Shown here one piece after another: positions 55,161 to 61,640 of a stretch of DNA of 61,640 bases; the first letter of the stretch is position 1, and every line of letters begins with the position of its first letter. Where the stretch lies: positions 1 through 61,640 of the forward strand of contig CALGNO010000174.1 of NCBI GenBank assembly GCA_937958625.1, given 5' to 3'. This DNA comes from an uncultured Neomegalonema sp. GTDB taxonomy: Bacteria > Pseudomonadota > Alphaproteobacteria > Rhodobacterales > Rhodobacteraceae. The notes beneath the pieces were generated by a model. The model was given only the letters and a program-made list of their open reading frames with translations, ran no database searches and had not been told where the DNA came from. A program made the position numbers and the translations under genes.

Positions 55161-56669
55161 CTATTCTGCCGCATCGGCGACACTGCGCGCGGCGGTCATC
55201 CACCGGTCCAGGCTGGCAATTTCGGCCTCGGTCAGCCGCAGGCCGACCTTGCTGCGCCGCCAGACGACGTCCGCCGCCGTCCACGCCCACTCACGGTCCA
55301 TCAGCCAGCGCACTTCGCGTTCGGTCAGATTCCAGCCGAAATGTTCCCCCAGATCGTCCACCGACTGCGCATCGCCCAGCATCTTATGGGCATCGGTGCC
55401 GTAGGCGCGGACCAGTCGCAGCGCCCATTCCGGCGTCAGGAATGGATAGCCGCCCTGCAACACGCTCACGAGCGTCTTCACGCCATCCACCGCGAAATCG
55501 CCGCCCGGCAAGGGCACCCCCGCCGTCCACTTCGGGTCGAGGTCTTCGAAATGCGGGCGCAGCATCTCGACCGCCTTTTCCGACAGGCGGCGATAGGTGG
55601 TGATCTTTCCACCAAAGATATTGAGCATCGGCGGCTGGCCGTCGGCATCCTCCAGTTTCAGCACATAGTCGCGGGTTGCCTTGGTCGCCGAGGACGCGCC
55701 GTCATCGTAAAGCGGGCGCACGCCGGCATATTTCCAGACGATGTCGGCCTCGGTGACGGGCTTCTTGAAGTACTCGGAAGCCGCCTTGCACAGATAAGCG
55801 GCTTCTTCAGGCGTGCAGACGGCTTCGGACGGGCTGCCCTCGTGTTCGGCATCGGTGGTGCCGATCAGGGTGTAGTCGGTCTCGTAGGGGATCGCGAAGA
55901 TGATCCGGCCATCGCTTTGCTGAAAGATGTACGGCTTCGGGTGGCTGAAAAGCTGTTTGGTGACGATATGCGACCCGCGCACGAGGCGGATTTTGTCCGA
56001 GGTATTCATCCGCACGCCATTGCGGATCACATCCTCGACCCAAGGGCCACCCGCATTGACGATCACCTTCGCATCCACGATGCGCGCGGCACCGGTTTCC
56101 AAATCGCTGAGCGTGACTTTCCAATGATCGCCGCGCCGTTCGGCGGAGACCATGCGGGTGCGGGTCATGATATCCGCCCCCCGATCGGCGGCGTCGCGGG
56201 CGTTCAGCACCACCAGCCGCGAATCCTCGACCCAGCAGTCGGAATATTCGTAGCCGTGGGTGAACTCATCCTTTAGCGCCATCCCGGCGACATCGGCGGT
56301 CAGGTCCAGGGATTTCGTGGCGGGAAGAATTTTCCGCCCGCCGATATGATCATAAAGAAACAGGCCCAGCCGCACCAGCCATCGCGGGCGCAGGCCCTTA
56401 TGGTGGGGCAACACAAAGCGCAGGGGCCATGCGATATGCGGCATCGCCGTGAGCAATACCTCGCGCTCTTTCAACGCCTGACGCACCAGATTGAACTCGT
56501 AATATTCCAGATAGCGTAGGCCGCCATGGAACAGCTTGGTCGAAGCCGATGAGGTCGCCTGCGCCAGATCGGCCTGCTCGCACAAGGCTACCGACAGGCC
56601 GCGTCCCGCCGCATCGCGGGCAATCCCGACGCCATTGACGCCGCCGCCGACGATCAAAAGGTCATACAT
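55161..56669 (-). CDS. glpD: Aerobic glycerol-3-phosphate dehydrogenase
   Basis: Membrane-associated flavoprotein of 502 residues that oxidises glycerol 3-phosphate to dihydroxyacetone phosphate, passing electrons to quinone. FAD motif [42 protein letters not shown] and [10 protein letters not shown] are GlpD signatures. ATG 56669 is supported by the family N-terminus; the track adds 23 codons. It begins 16 bases after glpR. Confidence 0.95.
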   Translation of the reverse strand: MYDLLIVGGGVNGVGIARDAAGRGLSVALCEQADLAQATSSASTKLFHGGLRYLEYYEFNLVRQALKEREVLLTAMPHIAWPLRFVLPHHKGLRPRWLVRLGLFLYDHIGGRKILPATKSLDLTADVAGMALKDEFTHGYEYSDCWVEDSRLVVLNARDAADRGADIMTRTRMVSAERRGDHWKVTLSDLETGAARIVDAKVIVNAGGPWVEDVIRNGVRMNTSDKIRLVRGSHIVTKQLFSHPKPYIFQQSDGRIIFAIPYETDYTLIGTTDAEHEGSPSEAVCTPEEAAYLCKAASEYFKKPVTEADIVWKYAGVRPLYDDGASSATKATRDYVLKLEDADGQPPMLNIFGGKITTYRRLSEKAVEMLRPHFEDLDPKWTAGVPLPGGDFAVDGVKTLVSVLQGGYPFLTPEWALRLVRAYGTDAHKMLGDAQSVDDLGEHFGWNLTEREVRWLMDREWAWTAADVVWRRSKVGLRLTEAEIASLDRWMTAARSVADAAE

Positions 56670-56685
56670 GGGCGCGCTCCTGTGT

Positions 56686-57483
56686 TCAATTATGTTCGTT
56701 TTCAAGGGCATCAGGTGAAAAAGCGCCAACGATTTCAACCGAAACGCCCTGTCGGTTGCACTCGCGCATGAAGCGGGGCGGGGGCGGACGGTCGGTGACG
56801 AAGACGTCGATACGATCGAGATCGCAGATGCGCATGGGCGCGGTGCGTTCGAACTTGTGATGATCGGCCACCAAAATCACCCGCCGCGCCGAGTCGAGAA
56901 TGGCCCGCGCCACGCTGACCTCGCGCTGATCGTAATCGAGAATGGCCCCGTCATCGTCGATGGCCGAGGCGCCGATAACCGCAATGTCGGCCTTGTACTG
57001 GCGGATGAACTGCACCGCTGCCTCGCCGACAATGCCGCCGTCGCTCTGACGCACAACGCCGCCCGCGAGGATCAGCTCCTTACCGGACGAGCCATTCAGG
57101 ATATTGATAACATTGATATTATTGGTAATGACGACCAACCCGGAATGACCGGTCAGACTGCGCGCGACCTGTTCAGTGGTGGTGCCGAGATTGAGCATGA
57201 CGGAGGAATTTTCCGGGATCAGCGCCGCCGCCGCCGCCGCAATCTCGCGCTTTTCATCCGCTGCCAGATTGCGACGCTCTTCGTAATCAACATTCGACAC
57301 CGAATTGGCGGGCATTGCCCCGCCATGCACCCGGCTGAGAAGACCGCGCAGGCATAGATCGTTCAGATCCCGGCGAATCGTCTGGGGCGTGACCGCGAAT
57401 GCCTTCGCCAACGCATCCACCCCGACACGCCCATCCCGGCGCGCACCGGAGAGAATATCCTGCTGTCTTGTTGTCAGGTCCAT
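56686..57483 (-). CDS. glpR: DeoR family glycerol regulator GlpR
   Basis: Repressor of 265 residues. The DeoR helix-turn-helix is VDALAKAFAVTPQTIRRDLNDLCLRGLLSRVHGGA. The effector domain has the sugar-phosphate motifs GTTTEQVARSL and ADIAVIGASAIDDDGAI. First gene before glpD on the minus strand and divergent from the glycerol ABC transporter, so it very probably controls both directions, with glycerol 3-phosphate as inducer by family precedent. Confidence 0.9.
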   Translation of the reverse strand: MDLTTRQQDILSGARRDGRVGVDALAKAFAVTPQTIRRDLNDLCLRGLLSRVHGGAMPANSVSNVDYEERRNLAADEKREIAAAAAALIPENSSVMLNLGTTTEQVARSLTGHSGLVVITNNINVINILNGSSGKELILAGGVVRQSDGGIVGEAAVQFIRQYKADIAVIGASAIDDDGAILDYDQREVSVARAILDSARRVILVADHHKFERTAPMRICDLDRIDVFVTDRPPPPRFMRECNRQGVSVEIVGAFSPDALENEHN

Positions 57484-57521
57484 GGCGCGCCTTCGTCCTC
57501 GTTTAGGAGATACGTTACGAG

Positions 57522-57554
57522 TTTTCGCTTGACGCTCAAGTTATTTTCGTTTGA
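57522..57554. promoter_or_regulatory. Candidate GlpR operator, two direct repeats
   Basis: TTTTCGCTTGA (57522-57532) and TTTTCGTTTGA (57544-57554) differ at one position and are spaced 22 bases start to start, about two helical turns. They lie in the 122-bp space between glpR and the transporter. DeoR-type GlpR proteins bind TTCG(T/C)TT-like repeats, so this is a good operator candidate for both transcription units. Confidence 0.6.
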
Positions 57555-57605
57555 GCATGAGACGAACACAAACACGTCACATTCATGACGAACGGGAGGA
57601 TACCG

Positions 57606-59345
57606 ATGCGCAAACAGCTTATGACGGCTGTCGCAGCACTGGCCGTATTGGCCAGTACGCCAGCAGCCTGGGCCGATATGGCGGCCGCCGAAAAATGGAT
57701 CGCCGATGAATTTCAGCCCTCGGCCATTTCCATGGACGAGCAAAAGGCCGAGATGGAATGGTTCATCAAGGCCGCCGAGCCCTTCGCGGGCATGGAAATC
57801 AACGTGCTGTCGGAAACGATTCCGACCCACACCTACGAAAGCCAGACGCTGACCAAGGCCTTCGAGGAAATCACCGGCATCAAGGTCAACCACCAGCTGC
57901 TCGGCGAGGGTGAAGTCGTTCAGGCCGTGCAGACCCAGATGCAGACGGGCCGCAACCTCTATGACGGCTACATCAACGACTCCGATCTGATCGGCACCCA
58001 TTCGCGGCTTGGCCTTGCGACCAACCTGACCGAGTGGATGGCGGGCGAAGGGTCCGACGTGACCTCGCCGACCCTCGATCTCGATGATTTCATGGGCATT
58101 TCCTACACCACCGGCCCGAATGGCGACCTGTATCAGTTGCCCGACCAGCAATTCGCGAACCTCTACTGGTTCCGTAAAGACTGGTTCGACAACGAAGACT
58201 ATCAGGAGCAGTTCAAGGCCAAGTACGGCTACGATCTCGGCGTACCGGTCAACTGGTCGGCCTATGAGGATATCGCCGAGTTCTTCTCCGAAGACGTGAA
58301 GGAAATCGACGGCACGGCGATCTATGGCCACATGGATTACGGCAAGCGCGCGCCTGATCTTGGTTGGCGCATGACCGATGCGTGGCTCTCGATGGCGGGT
58401 GCAGGGTCGAAGGGTCTGCCCAACGGTGTGCCGATCGACGAATGGGGCATCCGCATGGAAGCCGGGTCGTGCAACCCCGCCGGTGCCAGCGTCAGCCGCG
58501 GCGGCGCGACCAACGGCCCCGCAGCGGTCTATGCCATCCGTAAATGGGATGAGTGGCTGCGCAAATACGCGCCTCCGGGTGCCGCGAACTACGACTTCTA
58601 CCAGTCGCTGCCCGCCCTGAGCCAAGGCAACGTCGCCCAGCAGATTTTCTGGTACACGGCCTTCACCCAGTCGATGGTCGCCAGTCAGGAAGACGGCAAC
58701 AATACCGTTGACGAGGACGGTATGCCCCTGTGGCGCATGGCGCCCTCGCCCCACGGCCCCTATTGGGAAGAAGGCCAGAAGGTCGGGTATCAGGACGTGG
58801 GTTCGTGGACGCTGTTCAACTCCACCCCCGTCGACCGCCGCAAGGCCGCGTGGCTTTATGCACAATTCGTGACCTCGAAAACCGTCGACACGAAAAAGAG
58901 CCATGTGGGTCTGACCTTCGCCCGGGACAGTTCGGTCAATGACGAGAGCTTTACCGAGCGCGCGCCGAAACTCGGCGGTCTGGTCGAGTTCTATCGCTCC
59001 ACGGACCGGGAAATGTGGACGCCGACTGGCGTGAACGTGCCCGATTATCCGAAGCTGGCGCAGATCTGGTGGCAGCAGATTGGTGACGTGAACTCCGGCG
59101 CCTTTACCCCACAGGAAGCGATGGACCGCCTCGCCGAGGAAATGGACATCACCATGGCCCGGATGCAGCGCGCCGATGAGGGTGCCGAGGTCTATAGCGG
59201 CTGTGGCCCGCGCCTCAACGACCCGAAGGATGCCTCCGAGTGGCTCGGCAAGGGCGGGGCAAAAGCCAAGCTCGACAACGAAAAGCCTCAAGGCCAGACC
59301 GTCAACTACGACGAGCTGATCAAAAGCTGGGCAGCAGCGGAATAA
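57606..59345 (+). CDS. glpV: Glycerol ABC transporter substrate-binding protein GlpV
   Basis: Periplasmic protein of 579 residues, large for a binding protein, as is GlpV. Sec signal MRKQLMTAVAALAVLASTPAAWA. The mature part has LSETIPTHTYESQTLTKAFEE and QVQTQMQ-type family stretches, and the tail LIKSWAAAE. It brings glycerol to the GlpPQST transporter, as described in Rhizobium. ATG 57606 follows GGGAGGA; the track's seven extra codons are leader. It heads the plus-strand operon. Confidence 0.88.
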   Translation: MRKQLMTAVAALAVLASTPAAWADMAAAEKWIADEFQPSAISMDEQKAEMEWFIKAAEPFAGMEINVLSETIPTHTYESQTLTKAFEEITGIKVNHQLLGEGEVVQAVQTQMQTGRNLYDGYINDSDLIGTHSRLGLATNLTEWMAGEGSDVTSPTLDLDDFMGISYTTGPNGDLYQLPDQQFANLYWFRKDWFDNEDYQEQFKAKYGYDLGVPVNWSAYEDIAEFFSEDVKEIDGTAIYGHMDYGKRAPDLGWRMTDAWLSMAGAGSKGLPNGVPIDEWGIRMEAGSCNPAGASVSRGGATNGPAAVYAIRKWDEWLRKYAPPGAANYDFYQSLPALSQGNVAQQIFWYTAFTQSMVASQEDGNNTVDEDGMPLWRMAPSPHGPYWEEGQKVGYQDVGSWTLFNSTPVDRRKAAWLYAQFVTSKTVDTKKSHVGLTFARDSSVNDESFTERAPKLGGLVEFYRSTDREMWTPTGVNVPDYPKLAQIWWQQIGDVNSGAFTPQEAMDRLAEEMDITMARMQRADEGAEVYSGCGPRLNDPKDASEWLGKGGAKAKLDNEKPQGQTVNYDELIKSWAAAE

Positions 59346-59358
59346 GCCGCAGTCTCGC

Positions 59359-59389
59359 AATACCCCGGGTGCAACAGGCCCGGGGTATT
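59359..59389 (+). promoter_or_regulatory. Perfect 11-bp hairpin after glpV
   Basis: AATACCCCGGG and CCCGGGGTATT enclose a nine-base loop, 13 bases after the glpV stop. No long T-tract follows. It probably protects or attenuates the message between the binding protein and ATPase genes. Confidence 0.75.
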
Positions 59390-59390
59390 C

Positions 59391-59463
59391 TGTCATCCTC
59401 GGGCTTGACCCGAGGATCTCTCGCCACCGCTGAAGACCCTCGAATCAAGTCCGAGGGTGACGG
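59391..59463. repeat. Palindromic interspersed repeat between glpV and glpS
   Basis: TGTCATCCTCGGGCTTGA with CCCGAGGATCTC forms the first hairpin, and ACCCTCGAATCAAGTCCGAG with GGTGACGG forms the related opposite half. This is the common GTCATCCTCGGGCTTGACCC repeat of alphaproteobacteria. It sits inside the operon, ending 20 bases before glpS. Confidence 0.75.
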
Positions 59464-59483
59464 TTTGGAAGGGGCGAAACTAC

Positions 59484-60545
59484 ATGACCATCGAACTGAG
59501 AAATATGGTCAAGCGCGTCGGCGCGGAGACCCATATCTATGACACCTCGGTCACGTTGGCCGAAACCGGCTTTAACGTGCTGCTCGGCGAAACGCGCTCG
59601 GGCAAGACCACGCTGATCAAGCTGATCGCCGGACTGGAGCGCCCGACATCCGGCGAGGTCTGGATCAAGGGTCGCAACGTCACCGCCGTGTCGCCCCAGA
59701 AACGCAGTGTCGGGCTGGTGCACCAGTTCTTCGTCAACTATCCCAATATGACGGTGTTCGAGAATATCGCCTCGCCCCTGCGCGTGGCGGGAGTGGGCCG
59801 CAAGGAACGCACGCGCCGGGTCGAGGAAGCCGCCGAACTCATGCGCCTGACCCCGATGCTCAAACGCCGCCCGTCCGAGCTGTCCGGTGGCCAGCAACAG
59901 CGCACGGCGCTGGCCCGCGCCATCGTCAAGGATTGCGACGTTGTCCTGTTCGACGAGCCGCTGGCCAACCTCGATTACAAGCTGCGCGAGGAATTGCGCG
60001 ACGAATTGCCAAAGCTGCTCGCAGGGCGCGGGTCGATTGTCGTCTACGCGACCTCTGAACCGCACGAGGCCCTGCTGCTCGGCGGTCATACCGCGACGAT
60101 GAAAGAGGGCCGGATCACGCAATTCGGCGAGACATCATCGGTCTTTCGCCAACCCCGCGATCTGGAGACGGCGCGGGTCTTCTCCGACCCGCCGATCAAT
60201 GCCGCTGCCGTACGCAAGCAGGGCGGCGCGATTATCATGGACGGCGCCGAATGGGCCGTCCCGCCAGTGCTGGCAAATGCGCCCGATGGTCCCTACACCC
60301 TCGGCCTGCATCCCCATGCGGTGACGCCGAAACCCGAGAGCGACAATGCGGTGCGGGTCAAAGGCACCGTCGGGATCACTGAACTCAGCGGCTCGGAATC
60401 TATCGCCCATTTCAAGCGCGGCGACGAGGACTGGGTGTCCCAGTCCCACGGGGTCTATCCCTTTGAGTTGGGCGCGGCGCAGGATTTTTATTTCGATGCC
60501 GGACGCGGGCTTTATTTTGACGAGAGTGGGAGGCTGGTGGCGTGA
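59484..60545 (+). CDS. glpS: Glycerol ABC transporter ATP-binding protein GlpS
   Basis: ABC ATPase of 353 residues. Walker A is GETRSGKTT (an unusual ETR sequence but fitting GxxxxGKT), signature [15 protein letters not shown] and Walker B VVLFDEPLANLDYKLRE. The normal His of the H-loop is replaced in YATSEPHEALLLGG. A C-terminal regulatory TOBE-like part follows (YTLGLHPHAVTPKPES). ATG 59484 is used. It functions as a heterodimer with GlpT. Confidence 0.88.
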   Translation: MTIELRNMVKRVGAETHIYDTSVTLAETGFNVLLGETRSGKTTLIKLIAGLERPTSGEVWIKGRNVTAVSPQKRSVGLVHQFFVNYPNMTVFENIASPLRVAGVGRKERTRRVEEAAELMRLTPMLKRRPSELSGGQQQRTALARAIVKDCDVVLFDEPLANLDYKLREELRDELPKLLAGRGSIVVYATSEPHEALLLGGHTATMKEGRITQFGETSSVFRQPRDLETARVFSDPPINAAAVRKQGGAIIMDGAEWAVPPVLANAPDGPYTLGLHPHAVTPKPESDNAVRVKGTVGITELSGSESIAHFKRGDEDWVSQSHGVYPFELGAAQDFYFDAGRGLYFDESGRLVA

Positions 60546-60574
60546 TGGAAAAGATACCGCCGCAGGCGACCATT

Positions 60575-60668
60575 ATACCCTCTCCCCGTGGGAGAGGGAT
60601 GGGTGAGGGTAACTTCCCTCGCGCCGACCGCCCCCTCACCTCAACCCTCTCCCGGAGGGAGAGGGAGT
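60575..60668. repeat. Palindromic repeat cluster between glpS and glpT
   Basis: Two near-identical hairpins (CCCTCTCCC-CGT-GGGAGAGGG at 60578-60598 and CCCTCTCCC-GGA-GGGAGAGGG at 60645-60665) flank GGGTGAGGGT and CCCCCTCACC, which also pair. The whole folds as a nested palindrome, the common CCCTCTCCC proteobacterial repeat, lodged in a 145-bp gap inside the transporter operon. Confidence 0.85.
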
Positions 60669-60690
60669 TCAGCGCACGGGGCCTCGGCTA

Positions 60691-61640
60691 ATGGCCCGCA
60701 TCACCCTCGACAACCTGCGCCATTCCTACATGGCGAACCCGAAAACCGACGCCGATTTCGCCCTGCAACAGATTGATCTGGAGTGGAACGACGGCGGCGC
60801 TTACGCCCTGCTCGGCCCTTCGGGTTGCGGCAAGTCCACCTTGCTCAACATCATCTCCGGCCTGATCGACCCGTCCCACGGGCGCATCCTGTTCGATGGG
60901 CAGGACGTCACCGGCCTGACACCCGCCGAGCGCAATATCGCGCAGGTTTTCCAGTTTCCGGTCATCTATGACACCATGACCGTCTATGACAATCTCGCCT
61001 TTCCCCTGCGCAATCGCGGGGTGGCCAAGGCGCAGGTCGATGCCCGCGTGCGCGAGATTGCCGAGTTGATCGATATGACCGCGATGCTCGGCACCCGCGC
61101 CTCGAACCTGACCCCGGACAACAAGCAAAAGATTTCGATGGGCCGGGGCCTCGTGCGCGACGACGTGAATGTCATCATGTTCGATGAGCCGCTGACCGTC
61201 ATCGACCCGCATCTGAAATGGCAGTTGCGGTCCAAGCTGCGCGAATTGCACGAGCGCATTGCGCTGACGATGATCTACGTCACCCACGACCAGACCGAGG
61301 CGCTGACCTTTGCCGACAAGGTGGTCGTGATGGACGAGGGCGTCGTGGTGCAGGTCGGCACGCCGGTCGAGTTGTTCGAGCGACCCACGCATACCTTTGT
61401 CGGCCACTTCATCGGCTCGCCGGGTATGAACCTGTTGCCCTGCGAATTGCGCGGCGATCAAGCGTTCTTCCGCGACAGTCACGTCCCGGTCGAAGGCGGC
61501 GAAGTACAGGCGAGCGGCCAGCGGCTAGAGATCGGAATCCGCCCGGAATTCGTGCACTTCGCGCCCGAAGGCGTGCCGGTAGAGGTGGTCAAGGTCGCCG
61601 ATGCGGGCCGCCACCGCATCGTCGAAACCCGCGCCGGGGA
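60691..61640 (+). CDS. glpT: Glycerol ABC transporter ATP-binding protein GlpT (3' end outside window)
   Basis: Partial ABC ATPase, 316 codons visible, absent from the track because it runs off the right edge. Walker A GPSGCGKST (near 43), Walker B VIMFDEPLTVIDPHL and H-loop YVTHDQTEALTFA are normal. The signature is degenerate, LTPDNKQKISMGRGL instead of LSGGQ, as usual for GlpT. With GlpS's altered H-loop this implies one strong and one weak ATP site. The permease genes glpP and glpQ are expected beyond the edge. Confidence 0.88.
   Translation, partial: MARITLDNLRHSYMANPKTDADFALQQIDLEWNDGGAYALLGPSGCGKSTLLNIISGLIDPSHGRILFDGQDVTGLTPAERNIAQVFQFPVIYDTMTVYDNLAFPLRNRGVAKAQVDARVREIAELIDMTAMLGTRASNLTPDNKQKISMGRGLVRDDVNVIMFDEPLTVIDPHLKWQLRSKLRELHERIALTMIYVTHDQTEALTFADKVVVMDEGVVVQVGTPVELFERPTHTFVGHFIGSPGMNLLPCELRGDQAFFRDSHVPVEGGEVQASGQRLEIGIRPEFVHFAPEGVPVEVVKVADAGRHRIVETRAG

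Noticed and set aside
57474-59396. Minus-strand ORF of 640 residues
   Set aside because: Exact antisense of glpV, whose signal peptide, ribosome site and family motifs are clear. Long antisense frames are common at this GC content.

Overview
The window reads as chromosomal DNA of a marine-type alphaproteobacterium, most likely a Rhodobacteraceae (roseobacter-like) member. The evidence is the high GC, the Bzt/Aap amino acid transporter, a fabA-fabB-fabI cluster, a DUF2125 protein, an amide/urea transporter with a formamidase, and a glycerol ABC transporter with glpRDK. No species can be named from the sequence alone.

Layout. (1) 1-10.4 kb: a short-chain amide/urea module. A response regulator (cut by the window edge) and a large NCS1-permease/histidine-kinase fusion are divergent from urtABCDE-like ABC genes, formamidase fmdA and zinc-ribbon fmdB. 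The sensor probably detects the amide or a relative and switches on uptake and hydrolysis to ammonium and formate. (2) 10.5-12.7 kb: a beta-hydroxyacid dehydrogenase and a patatin-like lipoprotein. (3) 12.7-28.4 kb: an accessory island. It holds an Imm11-like orphan immunity protein, an orphan VbhA-like antitoxin, a DUF4145 protein, an unknown gene, and a PadR regulator coupled to a small membrane protein. It also holds a Tn7-like core operon tnsA-tniA-tniB-tniQ with a Ner-like HTH gene and a three-unit 20-bp repeat array that could be a transposase-binding end. Last comes a 1509-residue STAND NTPase with an N-terminal nuclease-like domain, resembling Avs antiphage proteins. The transposon core looks decayed: tniA has an in-frame stop between catalytic residues, and tniB and tniQ each appear frameshifted near the C-terminus. 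The island stops at a tRNA-Gln.

(4) 28.4-33.9 kb: tRNA-Gln, tRNA-Pro, an inositol 2-dehydrogenase-like gene, then the unsaturated fatty acid genes fabA-fabB-fabI. The fab cluster is interrupted by a single very AT-rich unknown gene between fabB and fabI, a clear sign of recent transfer. A cold-shock protein with a strong terminator follows. (5) 33.9-36.7 kb: thiamine pyrophosphokinase, small membrane proteins and a DMT exporter. (6) 36.7-42.1 kb: bztABCD for glutamate/glutamine/aspartate/asparagine uptake, with an unusually long BztC and an intra-operon hairpin after bztA. (7) 42.4-50.5 kb: metC, a solitary modA-like gene whose start lies in a palindromic repeat, a putative cysteine-peptidase-like secreted protein, ndk, a subtilisin-like protease, a cNMP-binding protein, an SDR and a DUF2125 protein. 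(8) 50.6-61.6 kb: a HisD/HpsN-like dehydrogenase, a methyltransferase and a renalase-like flavoprotein lead into glycerol catabolism: glpK, glpD and glpR on the minus strand, divergent from glpV-glpS-glpT on the plus strand (glpT is cut by the window end).

Recurring structures: perfect hairpins follow all three substrate-binding-protein genes (amide, Bzt, glycerol), fitting differential expression inside transporter operons. Three palindromic interspersed repeats sit at 43.6, 59.4 and 60.6 kb.
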